A stretch of DNA of 64,000 nucleotides from Gigaspora margarita (taxonomy: Eukaryota > Glomeromycota > Glomeromycetes > Diversisporales > Gigasporaceae): assembly GCA_009809945.1 (NCBI GenBank), contig WTPW01000704.1, forward strand, positions 170,375-234,374. The letters run 5' to 3'. The notes below the pieces were generated by a model. It saw only the letters and a list, made by a program, of their open reading frames with translations. It searched no databases and was not told the DNA's origin. Shown here in pieces: positions 45,646 through 56,879 of this stretch. Every line of letters starts with the position of its first letter. Within the stretch, counting starts at the first letter, position 1. The translations under genes were made by a program, and so were the position numbers.

Positions 45646-47842
45646 TCATTGTCAAAGAGGGTCTGTGATTTTTGTATAGATTCATTTGTGACTTTAAAAT
45701 GCTAGCACTTATATTTTCTCTACCTATTTGTTTCCATATTTCTATCGCCTTTATAAAAACATAATTCTTATATATGCCAACTTCGAGAAAATTACCTATT
45801 ATAAGGGAAATAAAAAAATAAAATAAAAATAAAATAAAAACACAATGAACTATATATATTGACTTCTAAATACCATGGTAAGTTGGGTGCAAAAAAAAAG
45901 ATAAAGATACAATTCAAAGTCGAACTCCTTTCATCGCTTATTATATATAGCAACGCAATCATGCCGAAATTGGCTATTATATAAAACTGACATCTCCTGG
46001 ATTGCTTTTTATAAGCTCAACAAAAATGTCAGCTAATGAGATAGTTTGAAACTCTACGTTCTTTACAGCTCAATTTACTGGGCCAAGAATATTTCTAAGT
46101 TGTTTAATATTAATCCAAAATTGACGATCGTTGATTAGGTTTTTTACAGTGTTTGCACAGATAAAAATTTGAGGCTCTTGTTCTAAAACCTATTAAAAAA
46201 TAAATATAATAAAATATTTGCCTGTCCGAAATTTTGAAATCCAATAATACTATATGAGTAATGGGAAAAGAAGTCTGTAAACTATTATCATCGCAATAAA
46301 TTCTACCCCTAAAGGTAGAATTCACTGCAATGATAAAGCGACTTGAAATTAAAACCTCTAACGTTATTTTTTTTATATTTATAGTAAATATAGTGTATCG
46401 AGAAATTCCAAATGTAAGCTGAAAAGTCTGACTGCTATGCTAGCTATTATATCGATCAAAACTTTCATTTAATTTTTGGGGGGGCCAGGAGGTAACGTTA
46501 AACAAAGTTTTAACTTAAAGCCTAATAGTTTACAGATTTTCTCTTCTTGTCGCTCATAGCTAAATTTATTAAGGTCATGGATATGTAGTACAAATATATT
46601 GGTCTGCATGTATATAAGTAGAAACTTTATTTCTACCTATATCCAATAGCATAACCCAGAATTATAAACCTTACCGATTTAATGTTAGCTTTATTACATA
46701 GGATAGATTTGCAAAAATCCCACGCTATTAATCACCGAGTCTTAGTTGGTAACTTCAAATTTCTACCAAGAGTAGAAAAAAATGTGATTTTCTCTCCAAG
46801 AGCGGCACTAGCAGAGTAAGAATTTCTAAAAAAGTATATAATTGTTTGGCAGTTTGACAAAATCTTTTTTGTATGAGATAATTTACAGATGCTTCTAGAG
46901 ATAAGTTGGATATGATGCGCAATGCATTGTATTGGTAAAATATGCGATACTTTTGTATAACTTGTCATTTCGCTACCATCATCGATGATTCAGCATCAGA
47001 AACTACTGCTATAAATTTTTCTGGTCCAATTCTCTCTAAAACCTCTATAATTTTTTCGGCATTAAACTTTGCCATATGGGCAAACTTCAAAAAATCTTGT
47101 AAAGAATAGACGTACTGTTTCTTTTTACTGGTTATTATAACAAAAGTGTAGATACTATATTTCAATGGACTGCACCAACTATCTATACATAAAGTTAAAT
47201 TCTTAGCCTTAGACAGCTCTTTATCTACTTTTATTATTATATTTGCTGCCTCAGAATCTAAAATAGATATTGCTAAGGCAGTACGCTTGGGTGGATCATA
47301 GCTGGGATTTAATGCTTTAGTATAGTCTTCAAAGTAAGGATTATTGAAGCTGAAAATGAGATACCAGAAGATACAATCCATTTAATCAATGATTGGTTAG
47401 CTCATTTTTCTTTAGCCTTATCAATAGCTTCTTTCGTATCAAAATAGGCATCTACGAACAACTTTTAGAGGCTGTTGATTCAGGTGATATAGGCTTACTT
47501 TGAATGTGCCTAAGTACTTTCATTCAGATTTCTTTAGGCACTTTGCCTTTATATTTTATCGCAAGATGGGATTTTATTTTATAAGCTCTTTCTTGAGACT
47601 ACTTTAGAGGACAATATCTATAGCTTTCTCCTTTATATTTTCTCATGCTATTATTTATGGAATTAAATTCTTTTTATATATCTGCAGGAAGCTGCCCACT
47701 ATTATTGAAATTGAGTTTGTATAGAGGATCCGGTTTCACTAACTAAATTATTAGAAATTTCATTGTCATTGTTTGTTGCACATTCAGTATATTCATTATT
47801 TGTTGCACATTCAGTATATTTATTATTTGTCATATATTCCAT
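45186..47842 (-). pseudogene. hAT transposase (DUF659 type), broken
   Basis: A start (MEYMTNN) at 47,842 is followed by a repeated TECATNN segment, then a BED-zinc-finger-like remnant at 47,640-47,500 (YRYCPLK..KIKSHLAIKYKGKVPKEI). The best-preserved part, 47,381-46,965, reads NPYFEDYTKALNPSYDPPKR, LTLCIDSWCSP, EKIIEVLERIGPEKF and VVSDAESSM. The next frame, 46,968-46,732, gives CIAHHIQLI and NCQTIIYFF. Further pieces are DRQFWINIKQLRNILGP (46,130-46,080), the dimerisation segment ending AACE-stop-LFSILN near 45,540, a GT-AG intron, and an acidic tail ending at 45,186. This is the order of DUF659-type hAT transposases. Loss of Arg codons to stops is frequent. The plus-strand frame at 45,133-45,435 is the shadow of the acidic tail. 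Confidence 0.87.
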
Positions 47843-47904
47843 TTTAGCAAATTAAAAAATGAAATATATATATATATATAGAAAAAATGAAAATTGAAAA
47901 AAAG

Positions 47905-48178
47905 AAAAAAAAACAGTTGTAAGTTTGCAAATAATTGTTTTAAGGCTATGTTTGTATTTTATGAAAAAAAAATAGAAAAAGAAAGCCAGTTGTAAGTTTG
48001 CAAATAATTTTAAGGCTGTGTTTATATTTTATAAAAAAAAATAGCCAGTTGTAAGTTTGCAAATAATTGTTTTAAGGCTATGTTAGTATTTTATTAAAAA
48101 AAAATAAAAAAAGAAAGCCAGTTGTAAGTTTGCAAATAATTGTTTTTTAAGGCTGTGTTTGTATTTTATAAAAAAAAG
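47905..48178. repeat. Four tandem copies of a 68-73-bp unit upstream of the hAT gene
   Basis: The unit GCCAGTTGTAAGTTTGCAAA TAATTGTTTTAAGGC continues with TGTGTTTGTATTTTAT and an A-rich run, and it occurs four times. It lies 60-330 bp upstream of the hAT transposase start (which reads leftward), where promoter or subterminal transposase-binding repeats are expected. Function is inferred from position only. Confidence 0.8.
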
Positions 48179-48214
48179 ACTGAATCACTATCTAGCAAGT
48201 TATGGTTAAGAACA

Positions 48215-48534
48215 GGTAGCAATCATTTTACTGACAATTACTTCACAGACACTCCATTTCACTGACAAATTATCCACTGACAAGTTCATTTTACCAACAG
48301 TTTATTTTACCAAAGCTCATTTTACCAACAAAGTAATTCTGGTTATTGTTATTAGGGTCAGGGTAGGATCAGGGTAAAATTAAGATTAAAATTCATGTGC
48401 TTTTTATAAAAAAACTTGTCAGTGAAATGAGCTTCAGTAAAATGAACTGTCGGTCAAATGAACTTGTTGGTGAATAATTTGTCGGTGAAATGGATTGTCT
48501 GTAAAGTGATTTTTGGTGAAATAATACGGACCCA
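48215..48534. mobile_element. MULE-type MITE copy 2 (320 bp)
   Basis: It has the same ends and tiling as copies 1 and 3. The perfect 9-bp duplication TTAAGAACA lies at 48,206-48,214 and 48,535-48,543. The centre carries GGTTATTGTTATTAGGGTCA. It was inserted into the loop of the large inverted duplication. Confidence 0.9.
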
Positions 48535-48683
48535 TTAAGAACACTAAAAAAAAACTAAAGCGAACAAATTGCACTAACATTACTGAATCAGTATATCGAT
48601 ACAATCTCAAGCATTATAGCAGTTTTGTTTTTATCTACTAAAGTATGTATTTAGAAGATGAACTTATTCCATTTACTGAATAC

Positions 48684-48908
48684 AGTTACTGTAGAGTACT
48701 AAGCAAAAGACCCCCTTTTTGAATACCCTATGCAAAATACTCTGGTCCAAATTACAATATCTCTATTAATTAATGTGAAGTTTTTTAAATTTCTAGTTTG
48801 CATATTGTAAATGCGAAATATATATATATTTGAAATTTTTTTGCTTTGTAGTACAGACCTGCTGCTGAATAATGTACCTGGGTCTTTTACTCAGTGCTTT
48901 ACGGTACT
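48684..48908. mobile_element. Small MITE with 27-bp terminal inverted repeats
   Basis: The left end TACTGTAGAGTACTAAGCAA continues with AAGACCC. The right end, read outward, is TACCGTAAAGCACTGAGTAA with AAGACCC. The interior is AT-rich and non-coding. The target-site duplication is not resolved. Confidence 0.65.
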
Positions 48909-49544
48909 TATTTGGGTTCTGCATCAATTAAGTAAATTAAAACTATACAGGTCACCTTAATATTTCATAATCAGAAGATTTAAATTAAAATTTGATGACT
49001 ATACTGATTCAAAATATATCATAAAAATTTAATATAAAAATATCCCAAACTACTTTTAGATACACAAATCGAATTTCTTTTTCTATCAAGGTTTTCTAAA
49101 AAATAATAGCTTCTAGTGCAATATATTTACAAAGTTACAAAGCACTTTTTCTAAAATATTATGAAACATTGGCTCCAAATCGATTATTTAAAATATTTTT
49201 TAGTTTTTTAGTAATAAAATTTTAAATTTAAGCCAGATTGTGCTTTTTTTTATTTAAATATAAAAAATGGCTTCGTAAGTTTTCTCATAGAGAAATATTA
49301 TTAATTTTTGCAGAATAATACTAATTTTCAAGATGTGCATAATTCCTCAATCATGCGCATGAATGTGCATATTCTAAATCATGCGTATTTTATTCCATCA
49401 AAATTTTATATAGAAAAATTAAATATAAAATAAGTGTAATTAACATTCTAATCTATCTTTATACTTCAATCTGGCTCTAATCATGACATAAAAATAGTTT
49501 TTTTATGATACTATATATAGTTTTGATTTACTTAGTTAACGCAG
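48909..49544. other. AT-rich loop sequence
   Basis: No gene or element end is seen. Short TCATGCGCATGAATGTGCAT-type palindromes occur near 49,350-49,385. This is the remaining loop of the inverted duplication. Confidence 0.45.
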
Positions 49545-49993
49545 AACCCAGTACTGATTAGTGGATGTCCATAGAACTTAAAAAAAAAGATCATCTAATC
49601 CTAAAAATACATTCAATTTCAAATGCTGCCTGTGAGTGACTCTTCAATATATTAAGCTAGTATCTTGGTAAAAGATGAACTAGGTATATTAATTTTTTCT
49701 CTTTTTATCATATTTTTCATTATTATTAAAAATACTATTTTTTTGTTTTTAGGTTAAATGTTGAACCTCTAGAGGTTATGGCCTAAATGCACACATTTTT
49801 AGTTGAGAATGCAAGATCAGAACTCAATTACGTTGATCAAAAGCTTCGCCAAGAAGACCTATTGTCTATTTTCAATAGAATTGCAAGCTCTATAAAGGAT
49901 GGGACTAATTTATTCAGTGAAGAATTATTAAAAATAATAATACATTATGACACTATCTCAAATAGGCCCGTACTGTTATTATTGTATATTTAA
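49545..49993 (+). pseudogene. hAT transposase 3' part, right arm
   Basis: On the plus strand the dimerisation exon remnant (CTGCCTGTGAGTGACTCTTC, encoding ACE-stop) precedes an intron of about 80 bp (GTATATTAA..TTTTTAG) and an exon reading LNVEPLEVMA, a stop, then MHTFLVENARSELNYVDQKL RQEDLLSIFN. This is the C-terminal block of DUF659-type hAT proteins (ACERVFSILxW..GKRRTRLNVE..AKIHxFLVxNAKSEL). The ACE-stop substitution is the same as in the left arm, so the stop predates the duplication. Confidence 0.82.
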
Positions 49994-50614
49994 ATTTATT
50001 ACTGCCTAGTAAATATTCGCATTTTTTAATTAAATTGCCATAGAGTGAAAATATCATTTGATTTGCCTAACCAACTTTATTAATTTACTAAAAAAATACC
50101 ATTTTTGACTATCTACAAGTAATCTTTTGGTTTAGCTATGTCAGCTATTATATATTTTTTATTTACCTTGGCCAATAACTATACTCGACAATTAATAATC
50201 TTTCAGGTTATAACTTCTAAATTAGTAATACTGCCCTTTCGTATTATGTTCAATATTTACTCGGCGTATACTGATAAATTTGTTAAGGTGGGTCAATAAA
50301 AATAAAAATGCTTTCACTTATTGTTAATTACTATATATAGCATTAATTCTTAAGTATTTTTTCAGGATAAATCAAGAAAAATTTTATTATATGGCATGAT
50401 CTACAAGTAGTAACTGTTATCTGTACAAATCATTTTAAGAAAAAAAAAGCTATGATAGCAAATGAAACTGTATATTTTTACCAAAAGATTTCAAGAGCTT
50501 TCTTCTATACTATATAGTTCTTTATTCTTTTTTATAGTAAAATACTAAAACCAAATTTTCTATATTTATTCCTGATAAGAGTACCTTTTCATACCAATAT
50601 ATGCTGTCTTTGTA

Positions 50615-52615
50615 GATGAAAATTATGCCTAATGACATCTGTGAACAAATTTTAAAGCTAGTAAAAAATGAAGGTATAATACCCTCGCAATTTAGTATGT
50701 GTTTCTGAAATTTGTGTGATTTTGGACCAGTCTTAAAGTTTAACAGTAGGCTTTTTTTTTTTAATATTAATAAAGGAAAGAAACTTTGATGATTGAGTAG
50801 TGCTATTGAATTATTTCTCTTAAGGTCTAGCATCTGAGATTCCTGAAAACCTTTATCACTTAATCAAGCAAGAGTTGTCATTCGTAAGCACTTGAGGTAT
50901 AATCGTAGTGACAAGCAGTGTTGGAAATCTTATGTTCTCATGTTCTTATGAGAACATCACTTTTAATTTGAGAACATTTACAAAATTTAAAATGTTCTCT
51001 ATTAAATTTTTTTTGAGAACATTAAGTTTGAAAAATATGTTCTCTATGTAAATATATAAAGTAATAAAAAATTATTTTATTAATATAGTAGTATAAATAA
51101 TTAAGTTCATAAATATTTAATTGTTAGTTGTTGAAATAGAAGACAATTTAGCATTTTTGAATTACAGAAAGATTTTGAATAATATAATTTTTTGGGTTAC
51201 CCATTTCCAGTTTTGGTGTAATATAGTTGCATAGCTACATTATTCTACAGTACTAGATAGCAAAATGCATCCACTTTTATCAATAAAACTTTAAATCATT
51301 ATAACTTTTTTTAAAACAAGTTAAATCAAAAAACCCTTTGACAAATTGATAGATTTTTTTGCTAAACTACATTTGTGTCAAAGGATTTTTATTACTTTTT
51401 GTTTTAAAGAAGGTATTAAAGTTAAAGTTTGTAATGATGTTAAAAATTAGCATTAAAATATAAAAAAAAAAGAAAATAAATATATTTAATTGACCAATTA
51501 GAATCAATTGCATTCAAAATTACCCAATCTAAATTGATTATTTAAGAATCAAAAATTTGTGCTCTATATAAATAGAGTGGATATCTTATGCTGTTCAGTA
51601 TGTACAAACTTTGATATACTGGTACATATAATATTATTTTATTGAATACCAATTAAATTAAAATTTAATATAAGTTTTTAGAAAGCCAAACTCATTATGA
51701 TAATAACATAACTTTTTTACAAGCAAATCTTAAGTTATTATAATTTTAAACTTTAGTACTATATTTTAAAATTTATTTTAAAATTTTTTGAATTTATAAA
51801 TTCACTAAATTCATTACAGGGAAGAAGAAAATATATTATATTTACTATATTTATTTAAAAAAACATTAAAGGCTTATCTAAAAACTAAATATACAAGTTG
51901 GATTAAACCAATAACATCTCCAACATTATATAAATGCCTAAAATATTAATTGTACTTTTTTTTATAAAAAAATATATAAATTATAGTTTTATTTTTTTAA
52001 AATAATTTAGCTTTGTTTATAAATTTTAGTAAATAAATTATATTCTTAGGGGAGTGACAAAGATTTTTTAGGGGGGAGGGGGTAAAAAAAGTTGAAATTA
52101 TATATAAGAACCTGACTATATATATATTAAAGAAGAGGGAGGGGGAGTAGGCCTCTGATAAAAAATAATCAGGTGATTAATAACACGGCCCTTATTATTT
52201 TACTATTAATAATTTTTTAAATATATTGGTTAAAAATAAAATTTAAAAAATAAATAAAAGAAGTCTAAAAGTATAAAATAAGAGAGAGAATAAGAGAAAG
52301 AAAATAATTGCAAAAAGAGAAAGTGAGTATGAAAAAGAGAGAGAGAGAAAAAGAGAGAGAGAGAAAGAGAGAGAGAGAAAGAGAGAGAGAAGAAGAAGGA
52401 GAGAGAAAAATTTTTTTTTTGTTTGAGAACATAAAAAATATTTTGAGAACATTAAATTAAATAAATATGTTCTCATGAGAACATAAATTTCAAAACAGAT
52501 TTCCAACACTAGTGACAAGAACCCTAAATTCTGGTTAATTTTAATCGAATCAAAAATTTACCGTCTTGCCAAATTTTATAAAACAACAGGACAGTTTTCT
52601 TCAGACTGGAAATAG
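50615..52615 (+). pseudogene. RPS13: Ribosomal protein uS15 (RPS13) pseudogene, right copy, split by a MITE
   Basis: Exon remnant 50,615-50,750 reads KIMPNDICEQILKLVKNEG IIPSQ followed by a stop at the same codon as in the left copy. After an intron, 50,831-50,915 reads SEIPENLYHLIK and, with a frameshift, RKHLRYNRSDK. The sequence then resumes beyond the hAT-type element at 52,512 with [25 protein letters not shown], ending DWK-stop at 52,615. The match to uS15 (PEDLYHLIKKA, FRLILIESR, LARYYKT) is clear. The insertion used GTGACAAG within the RxxK region as target. Confidence 0.9.
50916..52511. mobile_element. 1.6-kb hAT-type non-autonomous element in the uS15 pseudogene
   Basis: The ends CAGTGTTGGAAATC and, from the right, TAGTGTTGGAAATC are inverted. 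The perfect 8-bp duplication GTGACAAG lies at 50,908-50,915 and 52,512-52,519. The subterminal DNA at both ends is packed with TGTTCTC/GAGAACA words, often as the palindrome TGTTCTCATGAGAACA, which look like transposase binding sites. The interior is A/T-rich, with a GA-rich tract at 52,265-52,410. The frame at 52,243-52,518 is the antisense of that tract. No transposase domain is seen. Confidence 0.93.
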
Positions 52616-53522
52616 TATCCTTGTTCTTTATATGATATTATCTAGAATTTTGTTTTTCAGTTATACTATGTATAACATTATTGTGCAATAAGACATCACC
52701 AGAGAATAATTACAGTATAACAATGATAATATTATCCTTAATTCTTTTATAGCTAATGCTATATAGTCACATACAAGTTCAATCAATGCTAATATAAAGG
52801 AATATATTTTTTTTACTTGAATAAATTTTGATAGTTAAAAAAATTTTGTTGGGGTAAGACAGTGTGGTAAGCCTAATGCAAATACTTGTAAACCTTTATC
52901 GGTTATGAAATTGCAAAGTCGAACAAATTTTTAATACCTTTTAAACAATACTTAATGGGACGTGAGCTGATCTTATATTATAGCTGTATTTATTATTTTT
53001 GTAACTTAAAATAAATGCTAGTAAGTTTAATTATATTGCTATTCTATTCATCAAAAGCACCTTTTCATACAGTGCACAATCAATAAATCCACATTTCTTG
53101 TTCGCAGTATAAGTAGATATTTTCATGAAGCTTCTTTTTTTTAATAAAAAAAAAGCGATATTATGATAATTTGTAAAATTTGTAAATGTACTTTATACTT
53201 TCTAAATGATAATATATTCGAATTCAAGTTTACATCAACTTTATAACAGACTGGATAGTTTGAAAAAAACAATTTCCACTTACCATAAATTTAAATCTTT
53301 ACTGCTTATGATAAAGGCATTTGTTTTATAGAATTGACTATAGATCCATATGCCGCCAAGGAAAAACATGTCATCAGGCTTTCAATTATATTTTGTACTG
53401 GAAAAAATCTATTTAATTTATTAGGGAATATGTCTGGTATAAAATATAATTAAAAGCCCGATAACAGGTTTTCTCTTGGTGACACTCACATATATGTACT
53501 CTATTCATAATGATATGTATAT

Positions 53523-53650
53523 CGTTTGGGATTTGGGATTTGGGATTGGGATTTGGATTTGTTCATTTTTGCCACATGGGATTTTTAGACATGGCCGGAC
53601 AATTCCATTTGTCCAGGTTTGACTGTGGACAAATCCCAAATCCCATGAGT
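53523..53650. repeat. ATTTGGG-flanked short element
   Basis: ATTTGGG repeats at 53,523-53,565 face ACAAATCCCAAATCCCA at 53,630-53,646. The unique core between them has the word CATGGCCGGACAATTCC. This is a short foldback element with heptamer ends, complementary to the array at 38,435-38,735. Confidence 0.65.
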
Positions 53651-53837
53651 TTTGCTAGCAAGTATAGGTATAGCAGCTAGTATAGAACCTTCAGGTGAAC
53701 TACTTAAATTAGGCACCAAAAGTGCACATGTGGCTAGTTGTATTCTCATTCATATAACAAATATTATATTCTTATTCATAAATAAAGATCAGACCCAATG
53801 CACACAGCCTCTAAACTTTAAAAAAAAAAAAAAAAAC
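53651..53837 (+). repeat. 3' fragment of tRNA-headed family 1 with poly-A
   Basis: It begins within the GGTATAGCAGCTAGTATAGA ACCTT segment shared with copies A and C and ends with a run of 17 A (53,820-53,837). The 5' part is missing, and the ATTTGGG element abuts the break. Confidence 0.75.
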
Positions 53838-54317
53838 AAATCTAAGTTAGAAAAAAGTCATCAATGAAAAATCATGATTTGCGCAGAATTTTATTATCAC
53901 AATTGACTTTGGCTTTTAAGTAAAGTTGTTTTTTGGCTCAAAAACATGCTAGTTTTTTAAGACAAATTTTATTATTTTCTTAGTAAAATTTTTTACTATG
54001 ATAAAAAAATGTTTCAAAATATATATAAAGAAAATAAATAGTTTGTGTAATAGTAAATTTGCTAATCCTTATATTTTCTTCTTTGATCCCAAGTATCTTA
54101 GGATCCACAAGCTAATTTTGATAATTTAACTACTATTAGAATCAGAAAAATGAGCTCTACAACTTTTAATTAGAAGTCAAAGAAAGTTTACTTATTAGTT
54201 TTAGGATTAGAGTTAGGGTTAGAGTTAAAGATAAAGTTTGAATGTAATTTTATAATATATTATATTAATTCTAAAATAGAAAATCTTGTTAACCATGGTG
54301 AAAATAGCAAAATACCA
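53838..54317. repeat. Old interspersed repeat, inverted copy, empty target
   Basis: This is the inverted counterpart of the repeat at 35,095-35,428 and 36,426-36,536. At 53,918-53,965 it shows the target of copy A without the insertion (AAGTAAAGTTGTTTTTTGGC). It continues after the MULE-type MITE at 54,637-54,670. Confidence 0.7.
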
Positions 54318-54636
54318 GGTGGCAATCAATTCACCTACAATCACTTCACAGACACCCCATTTTACTAACAAATTATTCACTGACAAGTTCATTTTACTGA
54401 CAGTTTATTTCACCGAAGCTCATTTCACCGACAAAGTAATTCTGGTCATTGTCATTAGGGTCAGGGTAGGGTCAGGGTAAAATTAGAGTTAAAGTTAGTG
54501 TGCTTTTTAGAAAAAACTTGTCAGTGAAATGAGCTTCGGTGAAATGAACTGTCGGTAAAATGAACTTGTCGATGAATAATTTGTCAGTAAAATGGATTGT
54601 CTGTGAAGTGATTTTCAGTGAAATAATATGGACCCC
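54318..54636. mobile_element. MULE-type MITE copy 3 (319 bp)
   Basis: Perfect 9-bp duplication AAAATACCA at 54,309-54,317 and 54,637-54,645. The arms are the same TTTCACCGACAA-tiled arms as copies 1 and 2, and the centre carries GGTCATTGTCATTAGGGTCA. Inserted in the old interspersed repeat. Confidence 0.9.
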
Positions 54637-54679
54637 AAAATACCATGGTGGAAATAGCAATTCTCTAAAAAAATTAAAA

Positions 54680-55440
54680 TTTTTTAAAAAAATATATTTA
54701 ACAAATGTTATTATTAAAAGCTAAATAATAAAAAGTTTTTCAATTTGTATAAAATTTGGTAAAATATGAATTTTATCGTTTGAACATATTTGCTTAAATG
54801 CTTATAATCAATTTATATAGTAAAATTTGAACTTTACTATCTAGTGACTACTTGATATTACTAGAAAACATTTTTCTATTGAACTAGAAATTGGTTTATT
54901 TTGAACCAAGTAGTTAAAATAAACCCAAAGTAGCTCAATTTGAACCAAGTTCTGTTCAAATAAACCCAAAGTTGTTTAGTTTGAATAACTTCAGATTTGT
55001 TTGAACCAGAACTTAGTTCAAATTAAGCCACTTTGGGTTCTTTTAACCAGAACTTGGTTTAATAGAAAGAGGTTTTTAGTGATCAAAAGTAGTTACTACA
55101 TAGTAAAGTTCAAATTTTACTATATAAATTAATTATAAGCACTTAAATAAATATGTTTAGAAAATTAAATGCATATTTTACCAAATTTTTATACAAATTA
55201 GAAAAGTTTTTATTATTTAGTTGTTAATTTTTATATTCGTTAAATATATTTTTTTAAAAAATTTTAACTTTTTTGTCAAATGTAAAAGTTAAAAATCAAA
55301 TAATAAAATGTTCTTTAATCTTGCTAAAAATTTTACTATATATATATTTTGATTTTTTAAATAAGTTTATTTAAGTAATAATAATTGGTTATATAGTAAA
55401 ATTTGTACTTTACTATGTAGCAACTATTGTTGATCATATG
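54680..55440. repeat. Palindromic region with CTAAGTAA-family modules
   Basis: Arms such as TAGTAAAATTTGAACTTTAC and AGTAAAGTTCAAATTTTACT (54,820 and 55,100) are inverted, with GAACCAAGTTCTGTTCAAAT hexamer-like tiling in the middle (54,890-55,060). A further half-palindrome lies at 55,230-55,420. Similar arms occur at 34,930-35,030 and 63,040-63,370. It has no gene. Confidence 0.7.
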
Positions 55441-55958
55441 GTAGTTTAATTTTGTAGTTTGTCTATTATTGTTATACAAATCATGTGACTATGATTTTGT
55501 GTAATCTAACTATTGGTTAAAATGCAAAAATCTAAAATTCATGTGATCTTTGTTTGTACTATATTGCACATTACTAGGTTAAAAGGATCAGAGAATAGCA
55601 TTGACAAAAATAAAAAGTGACAATAAGAGTGCTAATATTTATTAGATAATATTTTAGAGGATAAGGAGTCAATAAAAATTTTAACTTAGAACTGATTTAA
55701 TTGGTCAAAAAAGGTTATACAAAATATATAATAATATTAACCAATCAAATTGAATACTATATATTGTATTTATGGATATATAATGATTATAGATAGTAAT
55801 TGTATAAAAATTTAAAAGTATTTTCTAAATTTTTTTAATATTATCTAAACATTTACCTTTACCCAAATATTGAAAGTTAACTTTTTAATATTTTTTATCA
55901 AAAATAGCAATAATAATTAGCATATATTATCACATATTTGTAAAAATTTTATGCAATT
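55441..55958. other. AT-rich spacer
   Basis: No open frame, inverted ends or recognisable motif were found in this stretch. Confidence 0.45.
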
Positions 55959-55966
55959 GTCATTGC

Positions 55967-56786
55967 TAGTAATATGGGTCGACCCTGGCCCAATGGCCAG
56001 ATTGATGAGCGGGTCGACCTTCAGCCTGCACCTTTTTGAGCTGGGCTGGTTGGTAAGAAAAGTATTAGAATCAATTCTCTTCTAAAGCATATTTCAGTCT
56101 AGAAATTAAATAAAATTCAGCTAGTCATTGATAATAATGTAGAGAATTGGCTTATTTAGGTGATAAATTGGCAAATGGTGAATATAATCTAAGTGGCATG
56201 TAGATATTCTGTGCTATGTCAATCATGTGGCGCAGACAAATTTTTTTGAATTATTAATGTCAGAGTTAGGGTTAGGGTTAGGGCAAGGTTAGCAAAACAT
56301 ATAGTAAAATCGTTCAAGAAGAACTTTTTGTTAGTGCACTAAAGGTGGTTTTTTATGCAAACTTTTAGTAAATATGCGATTTTTGACAAAACTAAATGGT
56401 TGTTTTTGGTTGTTTTGAAAATTTTATAATCATGTTATATTACACCTAATCTTGAAATCTGATTGGCAGTTCAGCCACATGACTGATATAACCTGGCACA
56501 GAAAACTGATGTGCATCTAAGTGTTAGAATATTCAGAGGCATAGACAATCAATTAACTAACACGCTAGAATTTTTCTCAAGGACAAAAAGAATAAAAATT
56601 AAATAATTAAATATTACTAGAATTTGACAAAAACCTACTTGATGGCTTTTTACATATTTAATATAGATAAATATTGACTGATTCTGATCAGAAAACATTA
56701 CACTAGCAAAGGTCAGCCCGGTCAACTGGCCTGAGCTTTTTTTGGATCAGCCTCAGCCCACGATTTTTTTATCAACCATATTACTA
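55967..56786. mobile_element. 820-bp hAT-type MITE
   Basis: The ends TAGTAATATGGGTCGACC and, from the right, TAGTAATATGGTTGAT are inverted. The perfect 8-bp duplication GTCATTGC lies at 55,959-55,966 and 56,787-56,794. Both ends carry GC-rich subterminal blocks (GGCCCAATGGCCAG on the left, GTCAACTGGCC on the right) in an otherwise AT-rich body. A TTAGGG triplet repeat sits at 56,263-56,281. It has no transposase. Confidence 0.88.
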
Positions 56787-56879
56787 GTCATTGCACATAA
56801 AGTATATACTATATATATGCACATTTTAAAAATTCCTATAATTTATATAATCATGTGTCTGCAAAAAATTTTATGTAGT

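Larger units (their letters stand above)
49545..53372. repeat. Right arm of the inverted duplication
   Basis: This is the inverted counterpart of 43,235-45,645, enlarged by a 1.6-kb hAT-type element at 50,916-52,511. The outer end reads AAATCTTTACTGCTTATGAT and the inner end starts at the hAT WWMS-like segment (TGATTAGTGGATGTCCATAG). Confidence 0.8.

Noticed and set aside
47905..48178. Regularly spaced repeats as a CRISPR array
   Set aside because: The units are contiguous 68-73-bp tandem copies without unique spacers, and the genome is eukaryotic.
52243..52518. Open frame of 91 codons on the minus strand, Ser/Leu/Phe-rich
   Set aside because: It translates the GA-rich tract inside the hAT-type element. 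No domain.
56263..56281. Three TTAGGG units as a possible telomere
   Set aside because: Too short, internal to a MITE with intact ends, and single GGGTTAG-like words are common in these MITE cores.
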